Positions 1 through 9,055 of a DNA stretch of 64,000 bases are shown here, in pieces. Both the position numbers and the translations under genes were made by a program. The DNA is taken from positions 124,001 through 188,000 of the forward strand of contig NZ_LBMW01000009.1 in NCBI RefSeq assembly GCF_026168105.1. Reading direction: 5' to 3'. Positions within the stretch are counted from its first letter, which is position 1; the number at the start of each line of letters is the position of its first letter. Source of the stretch: Streptomyces hygroscopicus (lineage in GTDB: Bacteria > Actinomycetota > Actinomycetes > Streptomycetales > Streptomycetaceae). Under the pieces are notes generated by a model. That model ran no database searches, was not told the DNA's origin, and saw nothing but the letters and a program-made list of their open reading frames with translations.

Positions 1-589
1 AGAGCTCCTCGACCTCGCTGAGGATGTGACTGGACAGCAGGACGGTCCGGCCGCGGTCGCGCTCCTCCTCGACGCATCGCTGGAAGATCTCCTCCATCAG
101 CGGATCGAGGCCCGATGTCGGCTCGTCCAGGATCAGCAGGTCGACGTCCGAGGCGAACGCGGCGACGAGGGCGACCTTCTGACGGTTGCCCTTGGAGTAC
201 GTCCGCCCCTTCTTGGTCGGGTCCAGCTCGAACCGCTCGATCAGCTCCGTCCGGCGCCGCCGGTCGAGGCCTCCGCGCAGCCGGCCGTACAGGTCGATGA
301 CCTCGCCGCCGGAGAGGTTGCGCCACAGGGTGACATCGCCGGGGACGTACGCGACCCGGCGGTGGAGTTCCACCGCGTCCGTCCACGGGTCGCGGCCGAG
401 CACCTGGGCGCCGCCCGAGTCGGCACGCAGCAGACCGAGGAGGACCCGGATGGTGGTGGACTTCCCCGCGCCGTTCGGACCCAGGAAGCCGTGGACCTCG
501 CCGGTCTCGACGTCCAGGTCGAGGCCGTCCAGGGCGTGCGTTGCGCCGAAGGACTTGTGCAGTCCGGAGACGGTGATGGCCTTCGTCAT
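1..589 (-). CDS. ABC transporter ATP-binding protein (3' end beyond window)
   Basis: Translation from the ATG at 587-589 reads [20 protein letters not shown] and continues through a Walker A (GPNGAGKST), a [21 protein letters not shown] stretch that is the signature/Walker B region, and an H-loop ([12 protein letters not shown]) at the window edge. The LSGGQ signature is degenerate (YSKGNRQK), as in many drug or bacteriocin exporters of the DrrA/CcmA type. It should power an exporter whose permease lies outside the window. It is divergent from the GbsR-type regulator at 692 across a 102-bp AT-rich promoter region, so that regulator probably controls it. The reading frame runs off the start of the window. 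Substrate unknown. Confidence 0.93.
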   Translation of the reverse strand, partial: MTKAITVSGLHKSFGATHALDGLDLDVETGEVHGFLGPNGAGKSTTIRVLLGLLRADSGGAQVLGRDPWTDAVELHRRVAYVPGDVTLWRNLSGGEVIDLYGRLRGGLDRRRRTELIERFELDPTKKGRTYSKGNRQKVALVAAFASDVDLLILDEPTSGLDPLMEEIFQRCVEEERDRGRTVLLSSHILSEVEEL

Positions 590-609
590 ACTTCGGAAGG
601 TACGCTGTA

Positions 610-625
610 TTCAGAAATTTGTGAA
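610..625. promoter_or_regulatory. 16-bp inverted repeat, likely regulator operator
   Basis: TTCAGAAATTTGTGAA is an inverted repeat with only the G/G pair at positions 5 and 12 mismatched. It sits in the AT-rich divergent gap between the ABC ATPase (start 589) and the GbsR/MarR gene (start 692). The size and symmetry suit a MarR-type winged-helix dimer. Control of both genes from this site is an inference. Confidence 0.55.
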
Positions 626-691
626 GATAAGGAACCGTATAAATCCCGGATACACTCAAGGCGTCGCGCGACCAGGGGAGATGATCGGGAG

Positions 692-1186
692 ATGGCAGAA
701 CCGGGTACGGGGCGGGACCCCGAAGCCGTCTCGAAGTTCGTGGAGAGCTTCGCGGCCCAACTCGTCGAGGCCGGGATGCAGCGCATGCCCGCCCGGGTGT
801 TCGCGGCGCTGCTGTCCTCCGACTCCGGTTCGCTGACCTCCGCCGAGCTGGGTGACCAGCTGCAGGTCAGCCCGGCCGCCGTCTCCGGCGCGGTGCGCTA
901 TCTGGCGCAGCAGCACATGGTGTCGCGCGAGCGCGAACCCGGTTCGCGGCGCGAGCGGTACCGGGTGCACAGCAACCAGTGGTACGAGGCGCTGACCAAC
1001 CGGGACGCGGTGATCAAGCGCTGGGAGATCGCGCTGCGCGAAGGCGTCGACAGTCTCGGCGCGGCGACCCCGGCGGGCCGCCGCCTGGCGGAGACGCTCG
1101 CCTTCTTCGAGTTCATCGACGGCGAGATCACCAGGATGATGCAGCGCTGGTGGGCCCACCGGGAGAAGCTGTACGGGGAGGGCTGA
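692..1186 (+). CDS. GbsR/MarR family transcriptional regulator
   Basis: 164-residue winged-helix regulator. After the N-terminal helix (KFVESFAAQLVEAGMQRMPARVFAALL) comes the helix-turn-helix, where SAELGDQLQVSPAAVSGAVRYL is the recognition region, then a basic wing (REREPGSRRERYRV) and a C-terminal helical dimerisation part. The ATG at 692 follows GGGAG by about 5 nt; the open frame extends much further upstream, but that part is antisense to the ABC gene. Such regulators commonly sit divergent to an ABC exporter and respond to its substrate. The palindrome at 610-625 is a plausible target for both promoters. The ligand cannot be told from sequence. Confidence 0.9.
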   Translation: MAEPGTGRDPEAVSKFVESFAAQLVEAGMQRMPARVFAALLSSDSGSLTSAELGDQLQVSPAAVSGAVRYLAQQHMVSREREPGSRRERYRVHSNQWYEALTNRDAVIKRWEIALREGVDSLGAATPAGRRLAETLAFFEFIDGEITRMMQRWWAHREKLYGEG

Positions 1187-1226
1187 GCCAGGGAACGGCC
1201 GCGGCGCAGCTGCGGGCAGGAGCGTC

Positions 1227-2075
1227 TCAGCCAGGCAACGTCAGCCCCCAGGCCCCCTCCCGCACCACCCACGTCCGCGTCCGCACCGGCCCGCTCACCA
1301 CGGAGTCCGCCCGGTACCGGAAATCGGCCCCGGACACCGTCACCCGCCGCCCCACCGCGTTCAGCGGCGCCGCCTCCGCCCCCACCGACACCGGCCGCAC
1401 CTCGACCTCGGCCACCCCCGGATCCCCCGGCAGCACGGACACCCCCTCCACCGGCTGGTCCAGGTCCACCAGCGTCACCCCGTCGACCTCGACCCGCAGC
1501 CGGGACGGGCAGGGCGCCGGAGCGGGGACGGGCCGGGGCGGCCGCACCGCCAGCGTCCGTACCAGGGACTGGCGCATCCGCAGCCACGGCCGCACCGCCG
1601 AGGCGTCCTCGGGGACCGGTGCGGCGCCGCGCCCGGACGGAACGGGCGGCACGGACGGAATCCGCAGATCCCCGAGGACCACGCCGTCACTGTCGTCCAC
1701 CAGCAGATCCAGCCGCCGCTCCACCCCGTCCAGCACCGCACGGGCCGCCGCGACCGCCCCCGTGGGCACCCCCAGGGAGCGGGCCAGCGCCAGCGCGGCC
1801 CCGACCGGCACCAGCGACAGGCGCGTCGTGCCCAGCTCCCGCCGCCGGTGCAGCAGCGTCACCGCGCGGAGCAGCGCCCGGTCGTCGCCCACGACCACCG
1901 GCCGCCGCGACCCTCTCCGGTCCAGTGCCCGGGCGAATTCCTCGGGGCCCTCCGGGAGGCACACCTTGATGGCAGTACCCGCGCTGAGCACGTCTTTCGC
2001 GATCCGTACCGACTCACCGTCGCTGTGACGGGCGACCGGGTCGATGACCACGAGGAGCTGGTCGGAAGTCGCCAC
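1227..2075 (-). CDS. diacylglycerol kinase catalytic-domain protein
   Basis: About 282 residues. The N-terminus (QLLVVIDPVARHSDGESVR) matches the first strand of the DAGK/YegS lipid-kinase fold. It continues with VVVGDDRALLRAVTLLHR, where canonical members have the GGDGT loop, and SLVPVGAALALARSLGVP, where they have the GTxNDxAR segment. The catalytic GGDGT and GTGND motifs are therefore degenerate, so kinase activity is doubtful. I chose the GTG at 2073-2075 because the family fold begins there; the frame stays open upstream to 2279, overlapping the purA leader. It is divergent from purA and may act as a regulatory or inactive paralogue. Confidence 0.75.
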   Translation of the reverse strand: MATSDQLLVVIDPVARHSDGESVRIAKDVLSAGTAIKVCLPEGPEEFARALDRRGSRRPVVVGDDRALLRAVTLLHRRRELGTTRLSLVPVGAALALARSLGVPTGAVAAARAVLDGVERRLDLLVDDSDGVVLGDLRIPSVPPVPSGRGAAPVPEDASAVRPWLRMRQSLVRTLAVRPPRPVPAPAPCPSRLRVEVDGVTLVDLDQPVEGVSVLPGDPGVAEVEVRPVSVGAEAAPLNAVGRRVTVSGADFRYRADSVVSGPVRTRTWVVREGAWGLTLPG

Positions 2076-2116
2076 CTCGGTCCTGCCTCGCTTCCTCGGG
2101 TAGCATCTTTGTGCAA

Positions 2117-2146
2117 GAGCCCCTTGCGCTATTGCGCCAGGGGCTT
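2117..2146 (+). promoter_or_regulatory. strong hairpin in the purA leader
   Basis: Arms AGCCCCT (2118-2124) and AGGGGCT (2139-2145) enclose a second perfect stem GCGC/GCGC (2126-2129/2134-2137) with a TATT loop, interrupted by one T/C mismatch. It lies about 125 nt before the purA start and 42 bp before the divergent kinase-like gene. It could be a terminator-like attenuator, a processing site, or a transcription insulator. No long T-run follows, so attenuation is unproven. Confidence 0.5.
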
Positions 2147-2269
2147 CGTCTATTCCGGGGCATCCGGTCCGACGGTTGCGGCCAATGACGGTCGCGGTGC
2201 ACACGGCGGTGGACCCTCCGCGTACGCCCCTGACCTTGGACATGCCCCGCCCGGAAGGGGTGTACGCGC

Positions 2270-3553
2270 GTGCCCGCACTTGTGCTGCTCGGTGCTCAGT
2301 GGGGTGACGAAGGCAAGGGAAAGGCCACCGACCTGCTCGGTGGCTCCGTGGACTATGTGGTGCGCTACCAGGGCGGCAACAACGCCGGCCACACGGTGGT
2401 CGTAGGTGACCAGAAGTATGCGCTCCACCTCCTCCCTTCCGGAATTCTGTCGCCCGGATGTACGCCCGTCATCGGCAACGGCGTCGTGGTCGACCCGTCG
2501 GTCCTGCTCTCCGAGCTGAGCGGTTTGAACCAGCGTGGTGTCGACACGTCCAAGCTGCTGATCAGCGGAAACGCGCACATCATCACGCCGTACAACGTCA
2601 CGGTCGACAAGGTGACGGAACGCTTCCTCGGGAAGCGCAAGATCGGCACGACCGGACGAGGCATCGGTCCGACCTACGCCGACAAGATCAACCGCATCGG
2701 CATCCGGGTCCAGGACCTGTACGACGAGTCGATCCTCACCCAGAAGGTCGAGGCGGCCCTCGAGGTCAAGAACCAGATCCTCACCAAGCTGTACAACCGG
2801 CGCGCGATCGCCGTCGGCCAGGTGGTCGAGGAGCTGCTGGGCTACGCCGAGAAGATCGAGCCGTACGTCGCCGACACGGTCCTGATCCTCAACCAGGCGC
2901 TCGACGACGACAAGGTCGTCCTCTTCGAGGGCGGCCAGGGCACCCTGCTGGACATCGACCACGGCACGTATCCGTTCGTGACCTCGTCGAACCCGACCGC
3001 GGGCGGTGCCTGCACCGGCTCCGGCGTCGGGCCGACGAAGATCAGCCGCGTCATCGGCATCCTGAAGGCGTACACCACCCGCGTCGGCTCGGGCCCCTTC
3101 CCGACCGAGCTGTTCGACGAGGACGGCGAGGCGCTGCGCCGCATCGGTGGCGAGCGCGGTGTCACCACCGGCCGTGACCGCCGCTGCGGCTGGTTCGACG
3201 CGGTGATCGCCCGCTACGCGACCCGGGTCAACGGCCTGACCGACTTCTTCCTCACCAAGCTCGACGTCCTCACCGGCTGGGACGAGATCCCGGTCTGTGT
3301 CGCGTACGAGATCGACGGCAAGCGCGTCGAGGAACTCCCCTACTCCCAGACGGACTTCCACCACGCGAAGCCCATCTACGAGTACCTCCCGGGCTGGCAC
3401 GAGGACATCACGAAGGCCAAGACCTTCGCGGACCTCCCCAAGAACGCCCAGAACTACGTCAAGGCCCTGGAGGAGATGTCGGGCGCCCCGATCTCGGCGA
3501 TCGGCGTGGGCCCGGGCCGCGACGAGACGATCGAGATCAACTCCTTCCTGTAG
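2270..3553 (+). CDS. purA: adenylosuccinate synthetase
   Basis: 427 residues, the usual PurA length. It catalyses IMP + aspartate + GTP to adenylosuccinate, the first committed step to AMP, in the cytosol. The N-terminal GTP-binding/catalytic motif [13 protein letters not shown] is intact (Asp and the GKGK loop), as are the [15 protein letters not shown] and [15 protein letters not shown] segments and the C-terminal GVGPGRDE. The GTG start at 2270 has GGAAGGGG about 12 nt upstream. It is monocistronic by layout, with a leader hairpin upstream and a strong terminator at 3575-3608. Confidence 0.98.
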   Translation: MPALVLLGAQWGDEGKGKATDLLGGSVDYVVRYQGGNNAGHTVVVGDQKYALHLLPSGILSPGCTPVIGNGVVVDPSVLLSELSGLNQRGVDTSKLLISGNAHIITPYNVTVDKVTERFLGKRKIGTTGRGIGPTYADKINRIGIRVQDLYDESILTQKVEAALEVKNQILTKLYNRRAIAVGQVVEELLGYAEKIEPYVADTVLILNQALDDDKVVLFEGGQGTLLDIDHGTYPFVTSSNPTAGGACTGSGVGPTKISRVIGILKAYTTRVGSGPFPTELFDEDGEALRRIGGERGVTTGRDRRCGWFDAVIARYATRVNGLTDFFLTKLDVLTGWDEIPVCVAYEIDGKRVEELPYSQTDFHHAKPIYEYLPGWHEDITKAKTFADLPKNAQNYVKALEEMSGAPISAIGVGPGRDETIEINSFL

Positions 3554-3574
3554 TCCGCGGTTCAGCGTCCGGCG

Positions 3575-3608
3575 CGCCCCCGGTGAGGCTTCGGCCGAAC
3601 CGGGGGCG
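3575..3608 (+). terminator. Rho-independent-type terminator after purA
   Basis: A perfect 10-bp stem, CGCCCCCGGT (3575-3584) with ACCGGGGGCG (3599-3608), around a 14-nt loop, 21 nt after the purA stop. It is followed by TGGTCGTTCC rather than a pure T-run, typical of GC-rich actinomycete terminators. Confidence 0.8.
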
Positions 3609-3759
3609 TGGTCGTTCCATGGCCTATCCTTGACCTGTACATGGCCTCCAGGGGGTTTCGCGCGCAACTGGGGTGACGCAACCATCTACGCGTGTAGTGC
3701 CGCAATTACCCGCATGGCCCTACCAGTTGACCTCGCCACCCCAGTCCCAGGAGACCCGT

Positions 3760-5574
3760 ATGCCCGTCAGCCCCATGAACCGCCGGGAGTTCATGCAGAA
3801 GTCGGCCGTCACCGGTGCGGCCGTCGCCGTCGCGGGGAGCGCGGCAGCCGCTCCCGCCGCGGCGGCCGAGCGGCCCGGGAATCGTCACCACCACCCCCGT
3901 ACCTGGTCGTTCTCCATCCTGGGTACCACCGACCTGCACAGCCACGTCTTCGACTGGGACTACTACAAGGACGCCGCCTACAGCGACAAGGCGGGCAACT
4001 CCGTCGGTGTCGCGCGCGTCGCCACCCTCATCAAGCAGCAGCGGGAGGCCAAGGGCGAGGACCGGGTGCTGCTCGTCGACGCCGGCGACATCATCCAGGG
4101 GACCTCGCTCGCGTACTACTACGCCCGCGTCGACCCGATCACCGGCAAGGACGCCCCCAAGCACCCCATGGCCGTCGCCATGAACCACATGCGCTACGAC
4201 GCCGCCGCCCTCGGCAACCACGAGTTCAACTACGGCATCGACGTGCTGCGGAAGTTCGAGAAGCAGTGTCACTTCCCGCTGCTCGGCGCCAATGCCCTCG
4301 ACGCCAAGACCCTCCGGCCCGCCTTCCACCCGTACACGGTGAAGCGCATCTGTGTCCCCGGCGCCCCGGACATCAAGGTCGGCATCCTCGGGCTCACCAA
4401 CCCGGGCATCGCCCTGTGGGACAAGGACAACGTCAGCGGGAAGATGGTCTTCCCGGGGCTCGTCGAGCAGGCGAAGAAGTACGTCCCGCGCCTGCGTGCC
4501 CTCGGCTGCGACGTGGTCTTCCTGACCGACCACTCGGGACTCGACGGCTCGTCCTCGTACGGCAATGAACTCCCGTACGTCGAGAACGCCTCCAACCTCG
4601 TCGCCGAGCAGGTTCCCGGCATCGACGCCATCCTCGTCGGCCACACCCACGTCGAGGTCTCCTCCTACACCGTCACCAACAAGGAGACCGGCAAGGACGT
4701 CGTCCTCTCCGAGCCGTACTGCTGGGGCATGCGCCTGACCGTCTTCGACTTCGAGCTCGAACTGCACCACGGCCAGTGGAAGGTGACCAGTACCAAGGCA
4801 CAGACCCTCAACCCCAAGGACGTCGAGGAGGACCCGGAGATCACCCGGCTCCTCAAGGCCGACCACGACCTCGTCGTGAAGTACGTCAACACGCCCGTCG
4901 GTACCTGCACCGAGGACCTGTCGGCGGCCGACTCCTGCTGGAAGGACGTCCCGATCATGGACTTCATCCACCAGGTGCAGATGGCGAGCGTGGCCACCGG
5001 GCTCTCGTCCGCCGACGCCGCCCTCCCGCTCATCTCGGTCGCCGCGCCCTTCAGCCGCACCGCCGACATCCCCAAGGGCGCGGTGACGATCAGGGACATC
5101 GCCGGGCTCTACATCTACGACAACACCCTGTACGGCAAGAAGCTCACGGGCGCTCAGCTCAAGGACTACCTGGAGTACGCGGCGAAGTACTACCACCAGG
5201 TGCCGAGCGGCACGAAGGTCGACACCGCGACCCTGACGAACGCCAACAATTTCTGGGACTACATGTACGACACCGCCGCCGGTGTCGACTACGAGATCGA
5301 CATCGCGCAGCCCGAGGGGTCGCGGATCAAGAACCTGACCTACAAGGGCGCGGCGGTCGCCCCCGACCAGGTCTTCGTCGTCGCCGTGAACAACTACCGG
5401 GCCAACGGCGGCAGCGGCTACCCGCACATCGCCGCCGCCGGCATCGCGTACAGCTCCACCAACGAGATCCGCCAGCTGATGATCGACTACGTGACGTCGA
5501 AGGGCACCCTGAACCCGGCGGACTTCGCGGTCACCAACTGGAAGCTGACGCAGGACGGGACGCCCGTGTTCTAG
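3760..5574 (+). CDS. Tat-exported bifunctional metallophosphatase/5'-nucleotidase
   Basis: 604 residues. The N-terminus MPVSPMNRREFMQKSAV is a twin-arginine signal (RREFMQK) followed by an Ala-rich hydrophobic stretch ending about residue 38, so the enzyme is probably exported folded. The calcineurin-like domain shows the metal ligands in TTDLHSH, LLVDAGD, ALGNHEFNYG, TDHSGLD and VGHTH. The C-terminal 5'-nucleotidase domain includes DNTLYGKKLTGAQLKDYLE and NNYRANGGSGYPH. It should release phosphate from extracellular nucleotides, salvaging phosphate and nucleosides. The ATG at 3760 is preceded by AGGAG at 7 nt. Flanked by terminators, so probably monocistronic. Confidence 0.93.
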   Translation: MPVSPMNRREFMQKSAVTGAAVAVAGSAAAAPAAAAERPGNRHHHPRTWSFSILGTTDLHSHVFDWDYYKDAAYSDKAGNSVGVARVATLIKQQREAKGEDRVLLVDAGDIIQGTSLAYYYARVDPITGKDAPKHPMAVAMNHMRYDAAALGNHEFNYGIDVLRKFEKQCHFPLLGANALDAKTLRPAFHPYTVKRICVPGAPDIKVGILGLTNPGIALWDKDNVSGKMVFPGLVEQAKKYVPRLRALGCDVVFLTDHSGLDGSSSYGNELPYVENASNLVAEQVPGIDAILVGHTHVEVSSYTVTNKETGKDVVLSEPYCWGMRLTVFDFELELHHGQWKVTSTKAQTLNPKDVEEDPEITRLLKADHDLVVKYVNTPVGTCTEDLSAADSCWKDVPIMDFIHQVQMASVATGLSSADAALPLISVAAPFSRTADIPKGAVTIRDIAGLYIYDNTLYGKKLTGAQLKDYLEYAAKYYHQVPSGTKVDTATLTNANNFWDYMYDTAAGVDYEIDIAQPEGSRIKNLTYKGAAVAPDQVFVVAVNNYRANGGSGYPHIAAAGIAYSSTNEIRQLMIDYVTSKGTLNPADFAVTNWKLTQDGTPVF

Positions 5575-5591
5575 GGACCACCGGTCGCGGT

Positions 5592-5630
5592 CTCCCACTC
5601 GGGCGCGCAGCCACGGCAGCCGAGTGGGAG
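5592..5630. terminator. terminator after the 5'-nucleotidase gene, possibly bidirectional
   Basis: A perfect 11-bp stem, CTCCCACTCGG (5592-5602) with CCGAGTGGGAG (5620-5630), and a 17-nt loop. It sits between the convergent nucleotidase gene (stop 5574) and the minus-strand gene ending at 5668, so it can serve both. Confidence 0.75.
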
Positions 5631-5667
5631 GCCGAGGCGGGACAGGGGTGAGGTGGCGGCGTCGGCC

Positions 5668-6318
5668 TCAGCTGAAGACGATCATCGATCCCTGGGCGAG
5701 GCTCCGCGTCGCCGCCGCGTGCAGGCCCAGCCACACATGCCGTTCACGGGCGAAGGGGCTCGGGTCGTACGGGGCGGGGAGCGCCGGTTCCTCCAGCGCC
5801 GTGGGGGCGAGCGGGGGATCGGGGGCGATGGGCGGGTTCGCCGGGTCGATGCCGATCGACGCGGCCACGAACTCCAGCTCCCGCAGCAGGGCCTGGGACG
5901 AGCCCAACGGACCGCCTCCCGCGAGGAGTTCGTCGTTCGACAGCGGTTGCGGGAAGTCCACCGGGACATACGCGCCCGCGTGGTCGTAGTGCCACACCAG
6001 ATGCGACTGCTGGGCCGTCGACTCGAACATCTCGAGCAACTGCTCGTAGTCGCCGCCCAACTCGTCCACCGGGGTCACCGCGAGACCGCACACCTGGAGC
6101 AGATAAGCGCGGCGCAGGAAGTGCAGCGCGTCGTAGTCGAAGCCCGCGACGGGCGCCACCTCACCGGTCAGCCCCGGCATGTACTTGTACACCGGCACCG
6201 GCTGCAGCCCGGCCTCGCCCAGCACCTTGTCGTAGAGGGCGAGTTCCTCGGCGAACGGGTTGTCGGGGGTGTGGCACAACACGTCGACGAGCGGGACCAG
6301 CCACAGGTCACAGGCCAA
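5668..6318 (-). CDS. conserved hypothetical protein, 216 aa
   Basis: I do not recognise a named family. The protein is acidic, without signal peptide or membrane segment, and contains Trp/Tyr-rich stretches (YDALHFLRRAYLLQ, HLVWHYDHAGAYVPVDFPQPL) that look like a compact cytosolic domain. Codon third positions are almost all G/C, supporting real coding. The start is TTG at 6316-6318: GAGGAG lies 8 nt upstream on the minus strand and no better start is nearby. It lies downstream of the GntR gene with a 100-bp gap and may be cotranscribed with it. Confidence 0.75.
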   Translation of the reverse strand: MACDLWLVPLVDVLCHTPDNPFAEELALYDKVLGEAGLQPVPVYKYMPGLTGEVAPVAGFDYDALHFLRRAYLLQVCGLAVTPVDELGGDYEQLLEMFESTAQQSHLVWHYDHAGAYVPVDFPQPLSNDELLAGGGPLGSSQALLRELEFVAASIGIDPANPPIAPDPPLAPTALEEPALPAPYDPSPFARERHVWLGLHAAATRSLAQGSMIVFS

Positions 6319-6418
6319 CAGTAAGCTCCTCGGGTCATCGGTCCGGTGCAGGCAGCGTAGTGGGCGCCGGGGCGGAGCGCCGCAGCCGTGCAGGTCCCAT
6401 ACCCATAAGGGCGCGGCT

Positions 6419-7108
6419 TCAGGTGGCGGCCGGCCGTTCGAGCAGGGCGAGGGAATGCGCGTTGTACGCGGCGACGACGGCGCGTGCCGCGACCGGGTCG
6501 CGGCGGGCGAGGGCGTCGACCAGTTCGGTGTGCCCCGACCAGAGACGGCCCTTCAGGTCGGAGGCCCTGCGCAGGTGCTGCACCGCGCACACCCAGGACT
6601 GCACCCGCAGCCGGTGCAGGAAGCCGGCGAGATAGGGGTTGCCGTACAGGGCGCTCAGCTCGCGCCAGAAACGCAGGTCGTAGCCGATGAGTATGTTCAG
6701 GTCGCCCGCACCCGCGGCGCGCTGGGCCTCCTCGCCGCGGCGCCGCACGGCGGCGAGGGCGGCGGTCTGGCGGGCCACGTCCGCAGCGCTCGTCCCCGGG
6801 CCGTCGATGAGGCGGTGGAAGATCCCGTCGGTGACCAGGCTGCGGGCCTCGATCATGCCGCGGTAGTCGTCGAGGGAGTAGGCGTGGACCTCGAAGCCGC
6901 GGTGCTGGACGGCGTCCAGCAGGCCCTGGGCCGACAGGTCGACCAGGGCTTCGCGGACGGGGGTCGCGGAGACGCCGTACTGCTCGGCTATCTCCTTCAC
7001 CGTGAACTCCTGCCCCGGCTGCAGCCTGCCGGCCAGCACCTCGTCGCGGAGCGCGTCCGCGATCTGCTGCCGCAGGGTGCTGCGGGTAACGGTGCCATTG
7101 CCGGGCAT
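6419..7108 (-). CDS. GntR family regulator (FCD subfamily)
   Basis: 229 residues. The N-terminal winged helix (LRQQIADALRDEVLAGRLQPG, then VKEIAEQYGVSATPVREAL) is a textbook GntR domain. The all-helical C-terminal part has the FCD/FadR features: an Arg-rich helix (RGMIEARSLVTDGI), a D...H ligand set (DLRFWRELSALYGNPYL) and a late His (SGHTELVDAL). FCD domains bind organic acids or amino-acid-derived ligands, often through a metal. It lies just downstream of the class III aminotransferase on the same strand (132-bp gap), so it probably regulates that catabolic gene. Confidence 0.9.
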   Translation of the reverse strand: MPGNGTVTRSTLRQQIADALRDEVLAGRLQPGQEFTVKEIAEQYGVSATPVREALVDLSAQGLLDAVQHRGFEVHAYSLDDYRGMIEARSLVTDGIFHRLIDGPGTSAADVARQTAALAAVRRRGEEAQRAAGAGDLNILIGYDLRFWRELSALYGNPYLAGFLHRLRVQSWVCAVQHLRRASDLKGRLWSGHTELVDALARRDPVAARAVVAAYNAHSLALLERPAAT

Positions 7109-7240
7109 GGTGGTCGGGGTCCCCCTTCCGCGTACGGGTGTGTGTTCCTCTCGAGCACGTCACCATACGCGGTGGGGGTTCCGGAAGTGCTGCACACGTC
7201 AGAGGCCCGTGCGGGACGGTCCCTGTGCGCGTCGTACCGC

Positions 7241-8596
7241 TTACTCCGTGTACTCGTCCGCCGCCGAAAGTGCCGCGTCCAGGGCCGCGAGGCCCTCCTT
7301 CGCCTCGGCCTCGGTGATGGTGCAGGGCGGGACGACGTGCGTGCGGTTCATGTTGATGAAGGGCCACAGGCCGTTCGCCTTGGCCGCGGCGCCGAACGCG
7401 GCCATCGGCGCGTTCGCCTCACCGGCCGCGTTGTACGGCACCAGCGGCTCGCGGGTCTCGCGGTTCTTCACCAGCTCCAGGGCCCAGAACATGCCGACGC
7501 CGCGCACCTCGCCCACCGACGGGTGCCGCCGGGCCAGCTCGCGCAGGCCCGGCTCGATGACCTGCGCGCCGACGACCGCCGCGTTCGCGACGACGCCCTC
7601 CTCGGCCATCACGTTGATCGTGGCGACAGCCGCGGCGCAGGCGAGCGGGTGCCCGGAGTAGGTCAGACCGCCCGGGTAGGGCCGCTTCCCGAAGGTCTCG
7701 GCTATCTTCCCCGAGATGGCGACGCCGCCGAGCGGGACATAGCCGGAGTTCACGCCCTTGGCGAAGGTCATCAGGTCGGGGGTCACCTCGAAGAGGTCGG
7801 CCGCGAACCATTCGCCGGTGCGCCCGAACCCGGCCATCACCTCGTCGAGGACGAAGACGATCCCGTACTTGTCGCACAGCTCGCGGACGCCCGCGAGGTA
7901 GCCGCGCGGCGGGACCATGATCCCTGCGGTGCCGGGGATGGTCTCCAGGATGATCGCGGCGATCGTGCCCGGTCCCTCGAAGGCGATGGTCGTCTCCAGG
8001 TGCTCCAGCGCCCGCTCGCACTCCTGCTGCTCGGTCTCGGCGTAGAAGCGCGAGCGGTACAGGAACGGCGCCCAGAAGTGCACCACGCCCGCGGCGCCGC
8101 TGTCGGAGGCCCAGCGGCGCGGGTCGCCGGTGATGTTCACGGCCTGCTGGGTGCCGCCGTGGTAGGAGCGGTACGCGGACAGCACCTTGGGCCGCCCGGT
8201 GTGGATCCGCGCCATGCGCACGGCGTGCTCGACCGCGTCGGCGCCGCCGTTGGTGAAGAAGATCTTGTCGAGGTCCCCGGGGGTGCGCTCGGCGATCAGC
8301 CGCGCGGCCTCCGAACGCGACTCCACGGCGAAGGCGGGCGCGAACGTGGTCAGGGTGGCGGCCTGCTCCTGGATCGCGGCGACGACCTTCGGGTGCTGGT
8401 AGCCGATATTGGTGAAGACGAGCCCGCTGGTGAAGTCGAGGTAGCGGTGGCCGTCGTAGTCCCAGAAGTACGACCCCTCCGCACCGGCGACGGCAAGCGG
8501 GTCGATGAGCTCCTGCGCTGACCAGGAGTGGAAGACGTGCGCGCGGTCCGCGGCCTTGACGGCAGCGCCGGCCTGGGGGTCGGTCTGAGGGGTCAT
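7241..8596 (-). CDS. class III PLP-dependent aminotransferase
   Basis: 451 residues. It belongs to the aspartate-aminotransferase-superfamily class III group often annotated as taurine or beta-alanine/omega-amino-acid:pyruvate/2-oxoglutarate transaminase. Visible landmarks are WDYDGHRYLDFTSGL, the PLP phosphate-binding FFTNGGADAVEHAVRMAR, the DEVMAGFGRTGEWFA motif (Asp contacting the PLP ring nitrogen) and the Schiff-base Lys in LMTFAKGVNSGYVPLGG. The C-terminal PFINMNRTHVVPPCTITE closes the active site. The ATG at 8594-8596 was chosen because homology begins a few codons later. Together with the downstream GntR gene it suggests catabolism of an omega-amino acid; the actual substrate is not determinable. 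Confidence 0.9.
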   Translation of the reverse strand: MTPQTDPQAGAAVKAADRAHVFHSWSAQELIDPLAVAGAEGSYFWDYDGHRYLDFTSGLVFTNIGYQHPKVVAAIQEQAATLTTFAPAFAVESRSEAARLIAERTPGDLDKIFFTNGGADAVEHAVRMARIHTGRPKVLSAYRSYHGGTQQAVNITGDPRRWASDSGAAGVVHFWAPFLYRSRFYAETEQQECERALEHLETTIAFEGPGTIAAIILETIPGTAGIMVPPRGYLAGVRELCDKYGIVFVLDEVMAGFGRTGEWFAADLFEVTPDLMTFAKGVNSGYVPLGGVAISGKIAETFGKRPYPGGLTYSGHPLACAAAVATINVMAEEGVVANAAVVGAQVIEPGLRELARRHPSVGEVRGVGMFWALELVKNRETREPLVPYNAAGEANAPMAAFGAAAKANGLWPFINMNRTHVVPPCTITEAEAKEGLAALDAALSAADEYTE

Positions 8597-8673
8597 GCGC
8601 CCGAGCGTAGGTGTCCGGGATGCGGACGCGACATCGGCGTCCTGTCTGCGGTCGGGACGGGAACGCGACAGAT

Positions 8674-8975
8674 TGTCGTGTGCGAACGCCCGCGTCATGG
8701 GCATCACAGGGCAGCGCCTGCGGCGCGTCGCGGATCTCCTGGTGGAGCGCGGGCTCGCCGAGTACCGGCCCGACCCCGCCCACCGGCGCGCCAGGCTTCT
8801 GGCCCCGGCCGAGGCAGGAGGCGCCGCCGTCGACCGCATCGCCCCTGGTCACGCGACCCTCGTCGACCGTCTCGCCGAGGCTCTCGGCGATGAGGGCCTC
8901 ACCGAGACCGTGCGGGTGCTGGAGCGGCTGTCGGCGGCGCTGGACGAGGTTGCCCGGCCCGTTACGGAACCGTAG
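8674..8975 (+). pseudogene. 5'-truncated MarR-family regulator remnant
   Basis: From about RVMGITGQRLRRVADLLVERG the translation matches the recognition helix, wing (YRPDPAHRRARLL) and C-terminal dimerisation helices (VRVLERLSAALDEVA) of MarR regulators. The N-terminal dimerisation helix and first half of the DNA-binding domain (about 50-60 residues) are missing. The upstream sequence runs directly into the divergent aminotransferase start (8596), leaving no room for them. The ATG at 8698 could still start an 92-residue fragment. I read this as a deletion remnant, not a functional gene. Confidence 0.6.
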
Positions 8976-9055
8976 GTACGGCTGTGGCCGACTCTCCCCG
9001 TGCGGCGGCACTATCCTCGGGCTGTCGCACACGCAGGGGGGTAGGTGACGCGGCG

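Noticed and set aside
2150..3685. 511-codon minus-strand open frame across purA
   Set aside because: Exact antisense of purA; high GC makes stop codons rare. No ribosome site or domain.
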